From positions 1-64,000 of the forward strand of contig NZ_SOAN01000005.1 in the NCBI RefSeq assembly GCF_004364585.1: 64,000 bases of DNA, in the 5' to 3' direction. Both the position numbers and the translations under genes were made by a program. This document shows positions 45,389 to 54,172 of this stretch, piece by piece (the stretch's first letter is position 1; every line of letters starts with the position of its first letter). The notes below the pieces were generated by a model. The model worked only from the letters and a program-made list of their open reading frames with translations. It searched no databases and was not told where the DNA came from. This stretch comes from Nesterenkonia aurantiaca (lineage in GTDB: Bacteria > Actinomycetota > Actinomycetes > Actinomycetales > Micrococcaceae).

Positions 45389-46762
45389 ATGACAGATTCC
45401 ACAGGCACAAGAGGCCCAGCAGGCCTAAGGTGCCCAGCGGGCCCGAGAGGCCCGAGGTGCCCCCGCACCGCGGTCGCCTTCGGGCTGTTTGCGGCAGCGT
45501 TCATCCTGGCCGGCTGCGGTGTGGGCGTTGATGACGACGACGCCGGCTCAGCCTCGGCTAAGATTTCGAACCCCCAGCGACCTGGCACCGAGAACGAGGA
45601 AACCGACCCGAGGGAGGCTGACGGAACTCCCGCGGAGACTGCCGAGCCGTCCACGGAGGAGTTCACCATCGCCGGTACCGGGGACGTGCTCCTCCACGGC
45701 CCGGTGCTCGATCAGGCGGCTGTCCTCGCCGATGACGCGGAGTATTCCTTCGCGCCGCTGATGCGAGGTGTTGAAGGCCTCATCGGGGGCGCGGACCTCG
45801 CGTTGTGTGGACTGGAGAGCCCGATCGCTCCCGAAGGCGTGGAGCCGGCCGGATACCCGGTGTTCGCCGCACCGCCGGAGATCGCCGCGGACCTCGGCGA
45901 GGTCGGCTTCCACGGCTGCTCCACGGCGAACAACCACTCCTTCGACCAGGGCCGCGCCGGGCAGGAGCGCACGCTTGACGTCTTTGATGACGCGGGCCTG
46001 GGCCATGCGGGAACGGCACGCACCGAGGCCGAGGCGGACCAGCCTCAGCTCTACACCCTGGAGCGCGGCGGACGCGAGGTGACCGTGGCGCACCTGGCCA
46101 CCACCATGTTGCACAATCAGTCCGCCCCGCCGCCGGAGGACGAGAGGTGGCGGGTCGCGGATGTCTCGGCCGAGGAGCTCACCGACCAGGCAGCCCAGGC
46201 GCGGGCGGACGGCGCCGACGTCGTGGTCGCCTCCGTGCACTGGGGCGAGGAGTATGCCCATCATCCGGCCCAGGAACAGCGGGCCTACGGGGAGCAGCTG
46301 GCAGCCGGTGGTGAGGTCGACGTGGTGTTCGGCAGCCATTCACATACGCCTCAACCAGTCGAGCGTCTCGAGGGCGGCCCTACGGATGAGGGCATGTGGG
46401 TGGTGTGGTCGATGGGGAACTTCCTGTCCAATCAGGACGAGGCCTGCTGCATTCCGGAGACCGCCAGCGGGACCGTGGTCTACGCCACGGTAGAGGTCAG
46501 CGAGGAAGCTGCGCGGGTCAGCGCCCTTGATTGGCTGCCCGTCACGGTGGACCGAGGCCCCACCGATGAGGAGCCGCACCGGGGAATCTGGCCGCTGCTC
46601 GACCTCACGCAGGGGAAGACTCCATCGGGCGTCGAACTGAGCCCGGCGAGGGTCGAGGACCGTTGGTCACGGATGCTTGACGTCATGACCGAGCAGCAGC
46701 TTCGTGAGGATCCACCGGCGCCCTCGGGGGACGAACCCACGGTGGTGCCACGAAGTCACTAG
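45389..46762 (+). CDS. CapA/PgsA-like metallophosphatase-fold lipoprotein
   Basis: A 457-residue lipoprotein of the family named after the poly-gamma-glutamate capsule protein CapA. The signal sequence ends in LAGC with Cys43 and has an odd, long Gly/Pro/Arg-rich start (RGPAGLRCPAGPRGPRCPR). The domain (about 90-400) holds TGDVLLHGPV, STANNHSFDQGRAG, VVVASVHWGEEY, VDVVFGSHSHTPQPVE and WSMGNFLSNQ, the conserved metal-site blocks. The genes for the other capsule proteins are absent here, so poly-glutamate synthesis is not implied. Confidence 0.85.
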   Translation: MTDSTGTRGPAGLRCPAGPRGPRCPRTAVAFGLFAAAFILAGCGVGVDDDDAGSASAKISNPQRPGTENEETDPREADGTPAETAEPSTEEFTIAGTGDVLLHGPVLDQAAVLADDAEYSFAPLMRGVEGLIGGADLALCGLESPIAPEGVEPAGYPVFAAPPEIAADLGEVGFHGCSTANNHSFDQGRAGQERTLDVFDDAGLGHAGTARTEAEADQPQLYTLERGGREVTVAHLATTMLHNQSAPPPEDERWRVADVSAEELTDQAAQARADGADVVVASVHWGEEYAHHPAQEQRAYGEQLAAGGEVDVVFGSHSHTPQPVERLEGGPTDEGMWVVWSMGNFLSNQDEACCIPETASGTVVYATVEVSEEAARVSALDWLPVTVDRGPTDEEPHRGIWPLLDLTQGKTPSGVELSPARVEDRWSRMLDVMTEQQLREDPPAPSGDEPTVVPRSH

Positions 46763-46824
46763 GGGCAGTGCAGAGACAGGACCCCGGGTAAGCGCAGAGC
46801 CGAGGCGCCGGGAGCGCGGCCGAC

Positions 46825-47538
46825 TCAGAGGCTGCGCAGCACCGTGACGACCTTGCCCATGATGGTGGACTCGTCACCGAGGATCGGCTCGTACTGTCGG
46901 TTCTGTGGAAGCAGCCAGACGTGGCCGTCGCGGCGCTTGAGGGTCTTCACCGTGGCCTCGTCCTCGAGCAGGGCGGCAACGATGTCCCCGTTCTCCGCCG
47001 TGCTCTGCCGACGCACCACCACCCAGTCGCCCTCGAAGATCCCGGCCTCGATCATCGAGTCGCCACGGACCTGAAGCATGAACAGTTCGCCCTCGCCGGT
47101 GAGCTGGCGCGGCAGCGGCATGATGTCTTCGACCTGCTGATCGGCAAGAATCGGTCCGCCGGCCGCGATCTGGCCCACCACAGGGATCTCAGAGATCCGG
47201 CTGTCGGACTGGGTGCGGTAGCCCTGCAGATCTACCACCGAGTCGCGGGCTGCGGCCTCCTGGGCCTGGTCGCTGAGCACCGGAGTCCCGGCTGAGTCTC
47301 GCAGCACCTCCATGGCGCGCGGCCGTCCGGGCACCCGTCGGAGGTACCCCAGCTCCTGGAGTCGCGCCAGCTGGTGGGTCACCGAGGAGAGCGAGGCCAG
47401 CCCGCAGGAGTCACCGATCTCACGCATGGAGGGCGGATAGCTGCGCTGAGCCAACGATTCCTGGATGACGTCGACGATCTGACGCTGCCGATCGGTGAGT
47501 CGCGGCGCTGCCGATGAGTCCCTGGTGTTCTGCGCCAT
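46825..47538 (-). CDS. lexA: SOS repressor LexA
   Basis: A 237-residue repressor. The winged helix covers [20 protein letters not shown] and [20 protein letters not shown]; the self-cleavage bond is Ala126-Gly127, with Ser161 (VRGDSM) and Lys198 as the catalytic pair. I chose ATG 47538 because GGAGG lies five bases upstream. The frame runs on to a GTG at 47733 within a candidate operator, giving a Pro-rich stretch unlike LexA, so I treat that part as leader. LexA should control recA and the divergent LysM gene. Confidence 0.95.
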   Translation of the reverse strand: MAQNTRDSSAAPRLTDRQRQIVDVIQESLAQRSYPPSMREIGDSCGLASLSSVTHQLARLQELGYLRRVPGRPRAMEVLRDSAGTPVLSDQAQEAAARDSVVDLQGYRTQSDSRISEIPVVGQIAAGGPILADQQVEDIMPLPRQLTGEGELFMLQVRGDSMIEAGIFEGDWVVVRRQSTAENGDIVAALLEDEATVKTLKRRDGHVWLLPQNRQYEPILGDESTIMGKVVTVLRSL

Positions 47539-47721
47539 TGCTGCCTCCATTATTGTGCCGAGCGTTCTGCGTCCCACGCTGATGTCCTGCGGCCCCGGTG
47601 GAACTGGAGCCGCGCCGGGCCCGGTCGGGTCTGGCTGAACCGGGCTGGAGCTGGGCCGCATATGACCCATGTCGGCATCCATGTCAGAGCCTGCTGATGG
47701 ACTGTTTCCTGTGAGATTCGC

Positions 47722-47739
47722 TTCGAAGATCACTTCGAA
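47722..47739. promoter_or_regulatory. candidate LexA operator (proximal to lexA)
   Basis: TTCGAAG-ATCA-CTTCGAA is a perfect palindrome with the 4-base spacer of LexA sites; G/C replace the inner C/G of the TCGAAC-N4-GTTCGA consensus. The recA box has the same TCGAAG left half. Confidence 0.55.
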
Positions 47740-47806
47740 CTTGGCGCTCAGGTTACTCGAAATCGTAGAGAGATTCCATTGATTCTGCGGCGAGTCTGGT
47801 CAAGTT

Positions 47807-47842
47807 TCGAAACTATGTGCTAGAAATAGTACACACGTTCGA
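47807..47842. promoter_or_regulatory. candidate LexA sites before the LysM gene
   Basis: Two overlapping-phase candidates: 47807-47822 (TCGAAACTATGTGCTA) and 47827-47842 (TAGTACACACGTTCGA). The second keeps a full GTTCGA half and lies 18 bases before the ATG. A 12-bp palindrome AGTTTCGAAACT (47803-47814) overlaps the first. Confidence 0.55.
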
Positions 47843-47859
47843 ATGAGAGGTTCTTTCCC

Positions 47860-48225
47860 ATGAGTACAGCGCAGCTTGCACTTGCACCTGTCCACTCCGC
47901 ACCCGCCTCGGCGGTGCACCTCACTCGCCGCGGTCGTTTCCTCCTGCTGGGTCTGCCCGCGCTGGCAGTCCTGGCAGTCGCACTCTTGGGGGCGCTCCTG
48001 CTCGCCACCTCACTGCTCAACCAGGCACAGGCGTCCTCCGGCGGGGTCCCCGGTGTGGACGCCCAGGTCGTCACCGTCGGCGCGGGGGACACGCTCTGGA
48101 GCGTGGCAGCCTCCGTGGAATCCAAGGAGCACACTCAGGTCTTGATCGGCCAGATCGCTGAGCTCAACGGCCTCGACGACTCGGAACTCACTCCGGGCCA
48201 GGAGCTGTTCGTCCCGCAGGACTGA
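47860..48225 (+). CDS. LysM membrane protein, probable SOS cell-division inhibitor
   Basis: A 121-residue protein: cytoplasmic N-terminus, one membrane helix at about 27-50 (FLLLGLPALAVLAVALLGAL) and an outer LysM domain at about 69-119 (VTVGAGDTLWSVAASVES, ending PGQELFVPQD). Divergence from lexA and LexA-like boxes in front parallel Rv2719c/ChiZ of mycobacteria, DivS of Corynebacterium and YneA of Bacillus, SOS-induced division blockers. No catalytic domain is present. The function is inferred from position and layout. Confidence 0.82.
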   Translation: MSTAQLALAPVHSAPASAVHLTRRGRFLLLGLPALAVLAVALLGALLLATSLLNQAQASSGGVPGVDAQVVTVGAGDTLWSVAASVESKEHTQVLIGQIAELNGLDDSELTPGQELFVPQD

Positions 48226-48266
48226 GTCGGCCCGCAAGGCGCTCGGGTCGGTGCACGTCACCCGGC

Positions 48267-48278
48267 TAGAATGACCCG
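48267..48278 (+). promoter_or_regulatory. leaderless promoter of hisC
   Basis: TAGAAT (48267-48272) precedes GTG 48279 by 6 bases. Confidence 0.5.
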
Positions 48279-49418
48279 GTGACTTCATCCCGCTCCAGGA
48301 ATCTGTCCAGACTGCCGCTGCGCGAGGAGCTCCAGGGCCAAGAGCCTTACGGAGCCCCCCAGCTGAGCGTGAAGGCGATGCTCAACGTCAATGAGACCAC
48401 CTACGACGTCCCCGCCGATGTGGTCGACGCCATCGGCAAAGAGGTCCGCCTGGCAGCCGTCCAGCTCAACCGCTACCCAGACCGTGAATTCTCGGTGCTG
48501 CGGGAGAAGCTCGCCGAATATCTGAACCGAGACCTCGTCTCGGAGAGCGAGCCGGCCACACTCACGGCCGAAAACATCTGGGCCGCCAACGGCTCCAACG
48601 AGATCATGCAGCACATCCTGCAGGCCTTCGCGGGTCCGGGCCGCTCCGTGCTCTCCTTCCCGCCGACCTACTCGATGTATCCGCTCTACGCCCGCGGCAC
48701 CTACAGCGAGTACATCGCCGGCACCCGCGCCGCGGACTTCACTCAGAGCCCCGCAGATGTCGCCGCGCAGATCCGTGAGCACCGCCCGAACGTCGTGATC
48801 CTGTGCTCGCCGAACAACCCCACCGGCACCGCGCTGTCCCTGGAGACCGTGGAGGCCGCCTACGCCGCGGCCGAGGAATCGGACACCATGGTGGTGGTGG
48901 ATGAGGCCTACGGGGAGTTTCGCCAGTCCGGCACCGGATCGGCGCTGGCCCTGCTGCCCGGACGAGAGCGGTTGATCGTCTCCCGGACCATGAGCAAGGC
49001 GTTCGCGCTGGCCGGTGGCAGGCTCGGCTACCTGGCCGCAGCCCCCGAGGTCACCGACGCCATGCGGCTGGTCCGGCTGCCCTATCACCTCTCCGCGGTG
49101 ACCCAGGCGACAGCGATCGCCGCCCTGGACCACTCGGCGACCTTGATGGCCAACGTGGAACGCATCAAGGACCAGCGCGACCGGATCGTCCGCACCTTGG
49201 AACAGATGGGGCTGCGTCCGGCACCCTCGGACGCGAACTTCGTCTTCTTCGGCGGACTCACCGATGAGAAGGCTGCCTGGCAGCACCTCCTCGAGGACGG
49301 GATCCTGGTCCGCGATGTCGGGATCCCCGGGCATCTGCGAGTGACCGCCGGAACCGAGGCGGAGACCTCCGACTTCCTGGCCTCACTGCAGCGCTTCATC
49401 ACCAGCGCCACCGCGTAG
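48279..49418 (+). CDS. hisC: histidinol-phosphate aminotransferase
   Basis: A 379-residue PLP-dependent class I/II aminotransferase of histidine synthesis. [40 protein letters not shown] and [18 protein letters not shown] (with the PLP-binding Lys) are the family blocks. The start is GTG 49 bases after the LysM gene, with the TAGAAT box in front. It heads the hisC-hisB-hisH-priA group; hisD, usually before hisC, is not in the window. Confidence 0.94.
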   Translation: MTSSRSRNLSRLPLREELQGQEPYGAPQLSVKAMLNVNETTYDVPADVVDAIGKEVRLAAVQLNRYPDREFSVLREKLAEYLNRDLVSESEPATLTAENIWAANGSNEIMQHILQAFAGPGRSVLSFPPTYSMYPLYARGTYSEYIAGTRAADFTQSPADVAAQIREHRPNVVILCSPNNPTGTALSLETVEAAYAAAEESDTMVVVDEAYGEFRQSGTGSALALLPGRERLIVSRTMSKAFALAGGRLGYLAAAPEVTDAMRLVRLPYHLSAVTQATAIAALDHSATLMANVERIKDQRDRIVRTLEQMGLRPAPSDANFVFFGGLTDEKAAWQHLLEDGILVRDVGIPGHLRVTAGTEAETSDFLASLQRFITSATA

Positions 49419-49456
49419 ACTTAGATGTTGGCGTACCCCACCACCAAGCAGGAGTT

Positions 49457-50074
49457 ATGGGAGCAGAATTGATCTCTGGGCGCATCGCCCGGATGGAACG
49501 TGTCACCAGCGAGTCCAGCGTCAAGGTCCGGATGGACCTCGATGGCACCGGGACCTCGAACATCAGCACCGGCGTGCCGTTCTACGACCACATGCTCACG
49601 GCACTGTCCCGGCATTCGCTCATCGACCTAGACGTCGAAGCGTCGGGCGACATCCACATCGATGTGCACCACACCGTGGAGGACACCGCCATCGTGCTCG
49701 GTGAGGTGCTGCGTGTGGCGCTCGGGGACAAGCGGGGCATCCGCCGGTTCGGCAATGCCACCATCCCGCTGGACGAGGCGATCGCGCAGGCCGTGGTCGA
49801 TGTCTCCGGCCGGCCCTACCTGGTGCACTCCGGGGAGCCTGAAGGTCAGCAGTATCACCTCATCGGCGGGCACTTCACCGGTTCCATGACCCGCCATGTC
49901 TTCGAGGCGATCACCTACCACTCCGGGATCTGCCTGCACATGACACTGCTCGGCGGACGCGACCCGCACCACATCGTGGAGGCCCAGTTCAAGGCCTTCG
50001 CCCGGGCCCTGCGTGAAGCCGTGGAGTCTGACCCCCGCACCGACGAGATCCCCTCCACCAAGGGCGCCCTGTGA
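49457..50074 (+). CDS. hisB: imidazoleglycerol-phosphate dehydratase
   Basis: A 205-residue manganese enzyme. Metal-binding [14 protein letters not shown] and the second repeat's THYHSG-like [11 protein letters not shown] and [19 protein letters not shown] are present. It is the stand-alone form without a phosphatase domain. ATG 49457 follows AGGAGTT. It overlaps hisH by four bases. Confidence 0.95.
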   Translation: MGAELISGRIARMERVTSESSVKVRMDLDGTGTSNISTGVPFYDHMLTALSRHSLIDLDVEASGDIHIDVHHTVEDTAIVLGEVLRVALGDKRGIRRFGNATIPLDEAIAQAVVDVSGRPYLVHSGEPEGQQYHLIGGHFTGSMTRHVFEAITYHSGICLHMTLLGGRDPHHIVEAQFKAFARALREAVESDPRTDEIPSTKGAL

Positions 50075-50712
50075 GCGGCAGGCCCGACGTCGTCGTCCTG
50101 GACTACGGTTCAGGCAACATCCACTCCGCGGTCCGGGCCCTGGAGCGCGCCGGCGCGGAGGTCACCCTGACCAAGGACACCGACGCGGTGCTCAACGCCT
50201 CCGGACTCGTGGTGCCCGGTGTGGGCGCCTTCGCCGCGGTGATGTCTGCGCTGCGAGAGATCGACGGACCCCGCTGGATCGGACGCCGGATCGCCGGGTC
50301 CCGTCCGGTGCTCGGCATCTGTGTGGGCCACCAGGTGATGTTCGACCGCGGAGTCGAGCACGGAATTCCCGCAGAGGGCCTGGGGGAGTGGCCTGGTGAG
50401 GTCACCGCACTGCCTGAGGACGCGGTCGTCCCACACATGGGATGGAACACCGTGCGCCCTCCGGAGAACAGCGTGCTCTTCGAGGGGCTCAGGGACGAGC
50501 GGTTCTACTTCGTGCACTCCTACGCCGTGCAGTCCTGGGACTTCGATCAGTCCGTGGAGTCCATGCACCCGCCGAAGGTCACCTGGAGCCACCACGGCGC
50601 CGACTTCATCGCTGCGGTGGAGAACGGGCCGCTCTCCGCCACCCAGTTTCACCCCGAGAAGTCCGGCGACGCCGGGATGCAGCTGCTGCGCAACTGGATC
50701 CTGAGCCTCTGA
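50071..50712 (+). CDS. hisH: imidazole glycerol phosphate synthase, glutaminase subunit
   Basis: A 213-residue class I glutamine amidotransferase that feeds ammonia to HisF. The nucleophile Cys84 lies in [10 protein letters not shown], and [10 protein letters not shown] supplies the His and Glu of the triad. DYGSGNIHS is the family N-terminal motif. It starts at GTG 50071 (GTGA overlap with hisB). The partner hisF is outside the window. Confidence 0.94.
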   Translation: MSGRPDVVVLDYGSGNIHSAVRALERAGAEVTLTKDTDAVLNASGLVVPGVGAFAAVMSALREIDGPRWIGRRIAGSRPVLGICVGHQVMFDRGVEHGIPAEGLGEWPGEVTALPEDAVVPHMGWNTVRPPENSVLFEGLRDERFYFVHSYAVQSWDFDQSVESMHPPKVTWSHHGADFIAAVENGPLSATQFHPEKSGDAGMQLLRNWILSL

Positions 50713-50812
50713 CCGGAGCCCTGGGGACGTGGCCTGCGGGCCCGTCGCCGGCGCATCTGATCCACCCAGACACACCTTCCGACCAGTCCCACCACCAGCC
50801 GAAAGTTGATCC

Positions 50813-51574
50813 ATGACTGAGCCCTCCGCGACCACCGCCCCCGTTCCCGCCCTGGAGCTGCTGCCCGCCGTCGATGTGGCTGACGGTCAGGCCGTGCGAC
50901 TGGTCCAGGGAGAGGCCGGCTCCGAGACCGGCTACGGCGACCCGCTGGAAGCGGCACTGAACTGGCAGCAGCAGGGCGCCGAATGGATCCACCTGGTGGA
51001 CCTCGACGCTGCTTTCGGCCGCGGCGACAACCGGGACATCATGGCCCGGGTGGTCAAAGAGCTGGGCGTGAAGATCGAACTCTCCGGCGGCATCCGCGAC
51101 GACGAATCCCTGGACCGCGCCCTGGAACTCGGCGCCACCCGGGTCAACCTCGGCACCGCCGCGCTGGAGGACCCGGAGTGGACTGCCCGCGCCATCGAAC
51201 GCCACGGCGACGCGATCGCCGTGGGCCTGGATGTGCGCGGCGAGACCCTCGCCGCCCGCGGCTGGACCCGCGAGGGCGGCAACATCTGGGAGGTGCTGCA
51301 GCGCCTCGAGGACGCCGGCTGCCCCCGCTACGTGGTCACCGACGTCACCAAGGACGGCACCCTGCGCGGCCCCAACACCGAACTGCTCGCCCAGGTCTGC
51401 GCCAAGACGCGCAAGCCTGTGGTCGCCTCCGGCGGCATCTCCTCGCTCGAGGACGTCGCGGCGCTGGCCAAGATGGTCTCCCTCGGCGTCGAGGGTGCCA
51501 TCATGGGCAAGGCGCTCTACGCCGGGAAGTTCGAGTTCCCCGAGGCGCTGAAGGTGGCCGCAGCCTCCGCATGA
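50813..51574 (+). CDS. priA: phosphoribosyl isomerase A (HisA/PriA)
   Basis: A 253-residue beta/alpha barrel. [19 protein letters not shown] holds the first catalytic Asp, [13 protein letters not shown] the middle phosphate loop and [14 protein letters not shown] the second Asp. In actinobacteria without trpF this enzyme works in both histidine and tryptophan synthesis; whether trpF exists elsewhere in this genome cannot be seen here. It is coupled to the SseB-family gene by a four-base overlap. Confidence 0.92.
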   Translation: MTEPSATTAPVPALELLPAVDVADGQAVRLVQGEAGSETGYGDPLEAALNWQQQGAEWIHLVDLDAAFGRGDNRDIMARVVKELGVKIELSGGIRDDESLDRALELGATRVNLGTAALEDPEWTARAIERHGDAIAVGLDVRGETLAARGWTREGGNIWEVLQRLEDAGCPRYVVTDVTKDGTLRGPNTELLAQVCAKTRKPVVASGGISSLEDVAALAKMVSLGVEGAIMGKALYAGKFEFPEALKVAAASA

Positions 51575-52470
51575 GCCAGGATGCCGCCAGCAAGGATCTG
51601 CCCGGACATATCGCCGCCCTGCTGCAGCGTGCATCTCGGGACGCCCAAGGTCGCCCCGCGGACTCCGCCGGGATTCCCTGGGCGGATCGCGATCTCTCAG
51701 CAGAGGGCAACCCGCTGCACACCTTCGACGGCGACGACGGCCTGGCCACGCCCGCGGTCCGCTCCGCCCGAGAGCGGCTGCTCGCCGGGGAGCTCGACGA
51801 GGCGGGATTCGTCAACGCCCTGGTCGGGCAGCGGCTCTTCGTCCCGGTCCTCGCCGAGCTGGCCGAGGAGGCCGAACCGGTCCCCGCCAGCCGGACCGGC
51901 GATGAGAACGTTCCGGTGGGGGACAAGCAGGCGGACATCACCTTGATCAGCCTCACCAGCCGCGATGGCCGCGCCACCATGCCGGTGTTCACCTCGGTGC
52001 AGGCGCTCACGGCGTGGCACGACAAGGCTCGGCCCGTGGCGGCTGAGACCGAGCGGATCATGCTCGCAACCCTTGCCGAGGGTGCTGAGCTTGCGGTCCT
52101 GGACCCCGGTGCGGAGCTCACCTTCGTGCTCCGCCGCCCCGCGGTGGAAGCCCTGGCGCAGGGAGCCCGTTGGCTGCCCTCGTATCAGGACCCCGAGCTG
52201 GCCGAAGCCCTGACGGGAGTCTTGGACCTGTGCCCCGGAGTCACCCAGCTTCAGCTGCAGCCCGGGGATGGAGTGGGGACCCGCACCGCGACCGGGGATC
52301 CGGTGACAGGAGGCGGCAGCGGACCGGAGCTGAGCATCGGCGTCGTGCTGGCGCCCGGGGCCGATGAGGTCGATGCCCGGCTGGCCCTGGCCAGCGTGCA
52401 GGCCGCCCTGGAGGATGTCCAGATGCTGCGCGAACGTGCCGACTCGGTCCAGCTTAAGCTGGTCCGCTGA
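51571..52470 (+). CDS. SseB-family protein
   Basis: A 299-residue protein. [31 protein letters not shown] and [15 protein letters not shown] match the SseB N-terminal domain, and [20 protein letters not shown] the C-terminal half. The ATG overlaps the priA stop (ATGA), as in other actinobacteria where an SseB gene follows priA. The function is unknown; the family is named from a Salmonella protein, but no secretion role is implied here. Confidence 0.85.
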   Translation: MSQDAASKDLPGHIAALLQRASRDAQGRPADSAGIPWADRDLSAEGNPLHTFDGDDGLATPAVRSARERLLAGELDEAGFVNALVGQRLFVPVLAELAEEAEPVPASRTGDENVPVGDKQADITLISLTSRDGRATMPVFTSVQALTAWHDKARPVAAETERIMLATLAEGAELAVLDPGAELTFVLRRPAVEALAQGARWLPSYQDPELAEALTGVLDLCPGVTQLQLQPGDGVGTRTATGDPVTGGGSGPELSIGVVLAPGADEVDARLALASVQAALEDVQMLRERADSVQLKLVR

Positions 52471-52524
52471 CCCGAGTCCGTTGGACTCCGGGGTTCGGCG
52501 CAGCCCCCGTCATGCCCCCTGAGC

Positions 52525-53109
52525 TCAGGCCCGGTCTGCCGCCGCGACGGTGTCCTTGATCTGCTCGCAGATCTGCCGCAGCGTATCCGCCTCGGCGTCG
52601 TCCAGGGCCGGGTGGAAGAGCTGCTTGATATGCGTCGCATGCAGCCGGGAGGCCTGTTCGAAGACGCGGTGGCCCTCTGCTGTGAGCTGGGCGGTCATGC
52701 CGCGCCGATCCTCGGCGTCGGCGAACCGGTCGATCAAGCCGCGCTTCTGCAGCGACTTGACCTGGTAGGAGAGCCGAGAGGGCGAGAAGACCATGCCTTC
52801 GGCGAGTTCCCCCATACGGAGCTGGTGGTCCTCCGCCTCGGCCAGGAGCAGCATCAGGTTGTAGTCGCTGAGCCGCAGCCCGGTGCTGGTGTGCAGCCGC
52901 TTCTCCATGCGGTCGCTGATGATCGCGGAGGTCTCGAAGAAGGACCGCCAGGCGCGGGCCTTGGGAGAGAACCCGGTGAGGTCTTGCCGGCTCCGCGGAT
53001 CCTCGGTACCTGCGGTGCTCTCGACGGCCTCGGCGGTCGCCTCCTCGGGTGCGCGCAGCCCGGACGCGTCCCCGGCGTCACCGGTGGTGTCACTGTGGCC
53101 TGCCGTCAC
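52525..53109 (-). CDS. MarR-family transcriptional regulator
   Basis: A 194-residue regulator with a disordered N-terminal leader (about 1-45) and a MarR winged helix: LSDYNLMLLLAEAEDHQLRM, MVFSPSRLSYQVKSLQKRGL, DAEDRRGMTAQLTAEGHRVF. It starts at GTG 53109 with a purine-rich AAGAGG about ten bases upstream. Its gene lies just downstream of the PepSY lipoprotein gene on the same strand, so the two may be one transcript. Confidence 0.85.
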   Translation of the reverse strand: MTAGHSDTTGDAGDASGLRAPEEATAEAVESTAGTEDPRSRQDLTGFSPKARAWRSFFETSAIISDRMEKRLHTSTGLRLSDYNLMLLLAEAEDHQLRMGELAEGMVFSPSRLSYQVKSLQKRGLIDRFADAEDRRGMTAQLTAEGHRVFEQASRLHATHIKQLFHPALDDAEADTLRQICEQIKDTVAAADRA

Positions 53110-53164
53110 GACGCCACCTCTTCCCTGCCCTCGTCAGCTGTTACTGCAATCAGCTCATCCTATG

Positions 53165-53845
53165 TCAGTCGTCACCGTTCGCGACCTCGCCGGTAGCCAC
53201 GTCCACGTAGACCTCGGTGCCGTTGTCGAGCTCGACCTCCCAGGTCACCGCGCCGTTCTCGTCATCGAGATCGGCCTGTTCCGGGGTCCCGCCACCTTCT
53301 TCCGCGGCGGTGCGCAGGGCATCGGCGAACTCGATCTCGACCGCGTCTGCATTGCGCTGATCATCGGAGTCGACGTCGTCCTCCTGGGTGTTGCTGATCT
53401 CGAAGCTCTCCCGGTCAACATCAAGCTCCCACTCGGAGCCCCCGTCGAGGATCGTGAACTCGTAGTAGCTGGACTCGGTGTCGAAATCCAGCACGACGGC
53501 CTCGGGGTACTCCTGCTCCACGGCATCCACTGCCTGGTACAACGGGTCATCACCCTCGGCGTCGGAATCATCAGCCTGGGGATCATCGGTCTCGGTGGCC
53601 TCGGCTTCCGGGGATCCGGTGGCGTCCTCGGTAGGTTCGCCGTCTGGGGTCGCGTCCTCGGAGGCTTCGTCGGTGGTTTCCTCGGTGGCCTCGGCCTCGG
53701 CCTCGACCGTTTCGGTGACCGTCGCGGTGGGCTGCGCGTCGTCGTCCTCGGGATTCAGCTCGTCGCTGGCGCAGGAGGTCAGGGCCAGGGCCGAGACGGC
53801 GGCCACGGAGAGCAGTGCGGAGGAGTTGTTCCAACGGGAGATCAT
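53165..53845 (-). CDS. PepSY-domain lipoprotein
   Basis: A 226-residue lipoprotein: lipobox LTSC with Cys25, a Glu/Thr/Asp-rich linker (about 30-100), then two PepSY repeats, at about 103-150 (LYQAVDAVEQEYPEAVVLDF, SEWELDVDRESFEIS) and 165-220 (EFADALRTAAEEGGGTPEQA, EVYVDVATGEV). PepSY domains are thought to inhibit peptidases or sense the envelope. GAAGGA lies seven bases before the ATG. The strongly acidic composition stands out. Confidence 0.85.
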   Translation of the reverse strand: MISRWNNSSALLSVAAVSALALTSCASDELNPEDDDAQPTATVTETVEAEAEATEETTDEASEDATPDGEPTEDATGSPEAEATETDDPQADDSDAEGDDPLYQAVDAVEQEYPEAVVLDFDTESSYYEFTILDGGSEWELDVDRESFEISNTQEDDVDSDDQRNADAVEIEFADALRTAAEEGGGTPEQADLDDENGAVTWEVELDNGTEVYVDVATGEVANGDD

Positions 53846-54172
53846 CGCGGTGTCCTTCGTTTGGGGCCTGGAAAGTCTTGACCACCCAGTGATAGCCGCA
53901 CTACCTGCGCAAACGCTGAAAATGGCGCCTACCTCGGAGCCTGCTCGACGCCGGAGTCGAGCCGTGGGCGGGCCCGGCGTCGGATCCTTCGGCGGATTCT
54001 ACGATCCGTCCCTACCGGCTGTCCCGCTTTGCCCCAAGGAGTTGGCCCATGCCGGAGCGGTCGTGGCGCTGCGGAAGGGCGTGGCACATCTGCCCCGCGC
54101 CGGTCATCCGCGGTGAGTCTGCGAATCCGGCTCGCCTACGCGCCAGGCAGATTCGCCCGGTTGGGGCGGACT
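53846..54172. other. 327-base gap without a convincing gene
   Basis: No open frame here has protein-like codon use or a ribosome-binding site. It holds the promoter of the PepSY gene and one 7-bp stem hairpin (53943-53962). It separates two genes on the same strand. Confidence 0.6.
53943..53962 (-). terminator. hairpin downstream of the FHA/FtsK ATPase gene
   Basis: GCTCGAC (53943-53949) and GTCGAGC (53956-53962) form a perfect 7-bp stem with a 6-base loop, 210 bases after the stop of the minus-strand ATPase gene. No T-run. Confidence 0.35.

Noticed and set aside
45389-45470. Collagen-like domain at the start of the CapA-like protein
   Set aside because: The Gly-Pro-Arg run is short and lies before the signal-peptide helix, so it is better read as an odd n-region.
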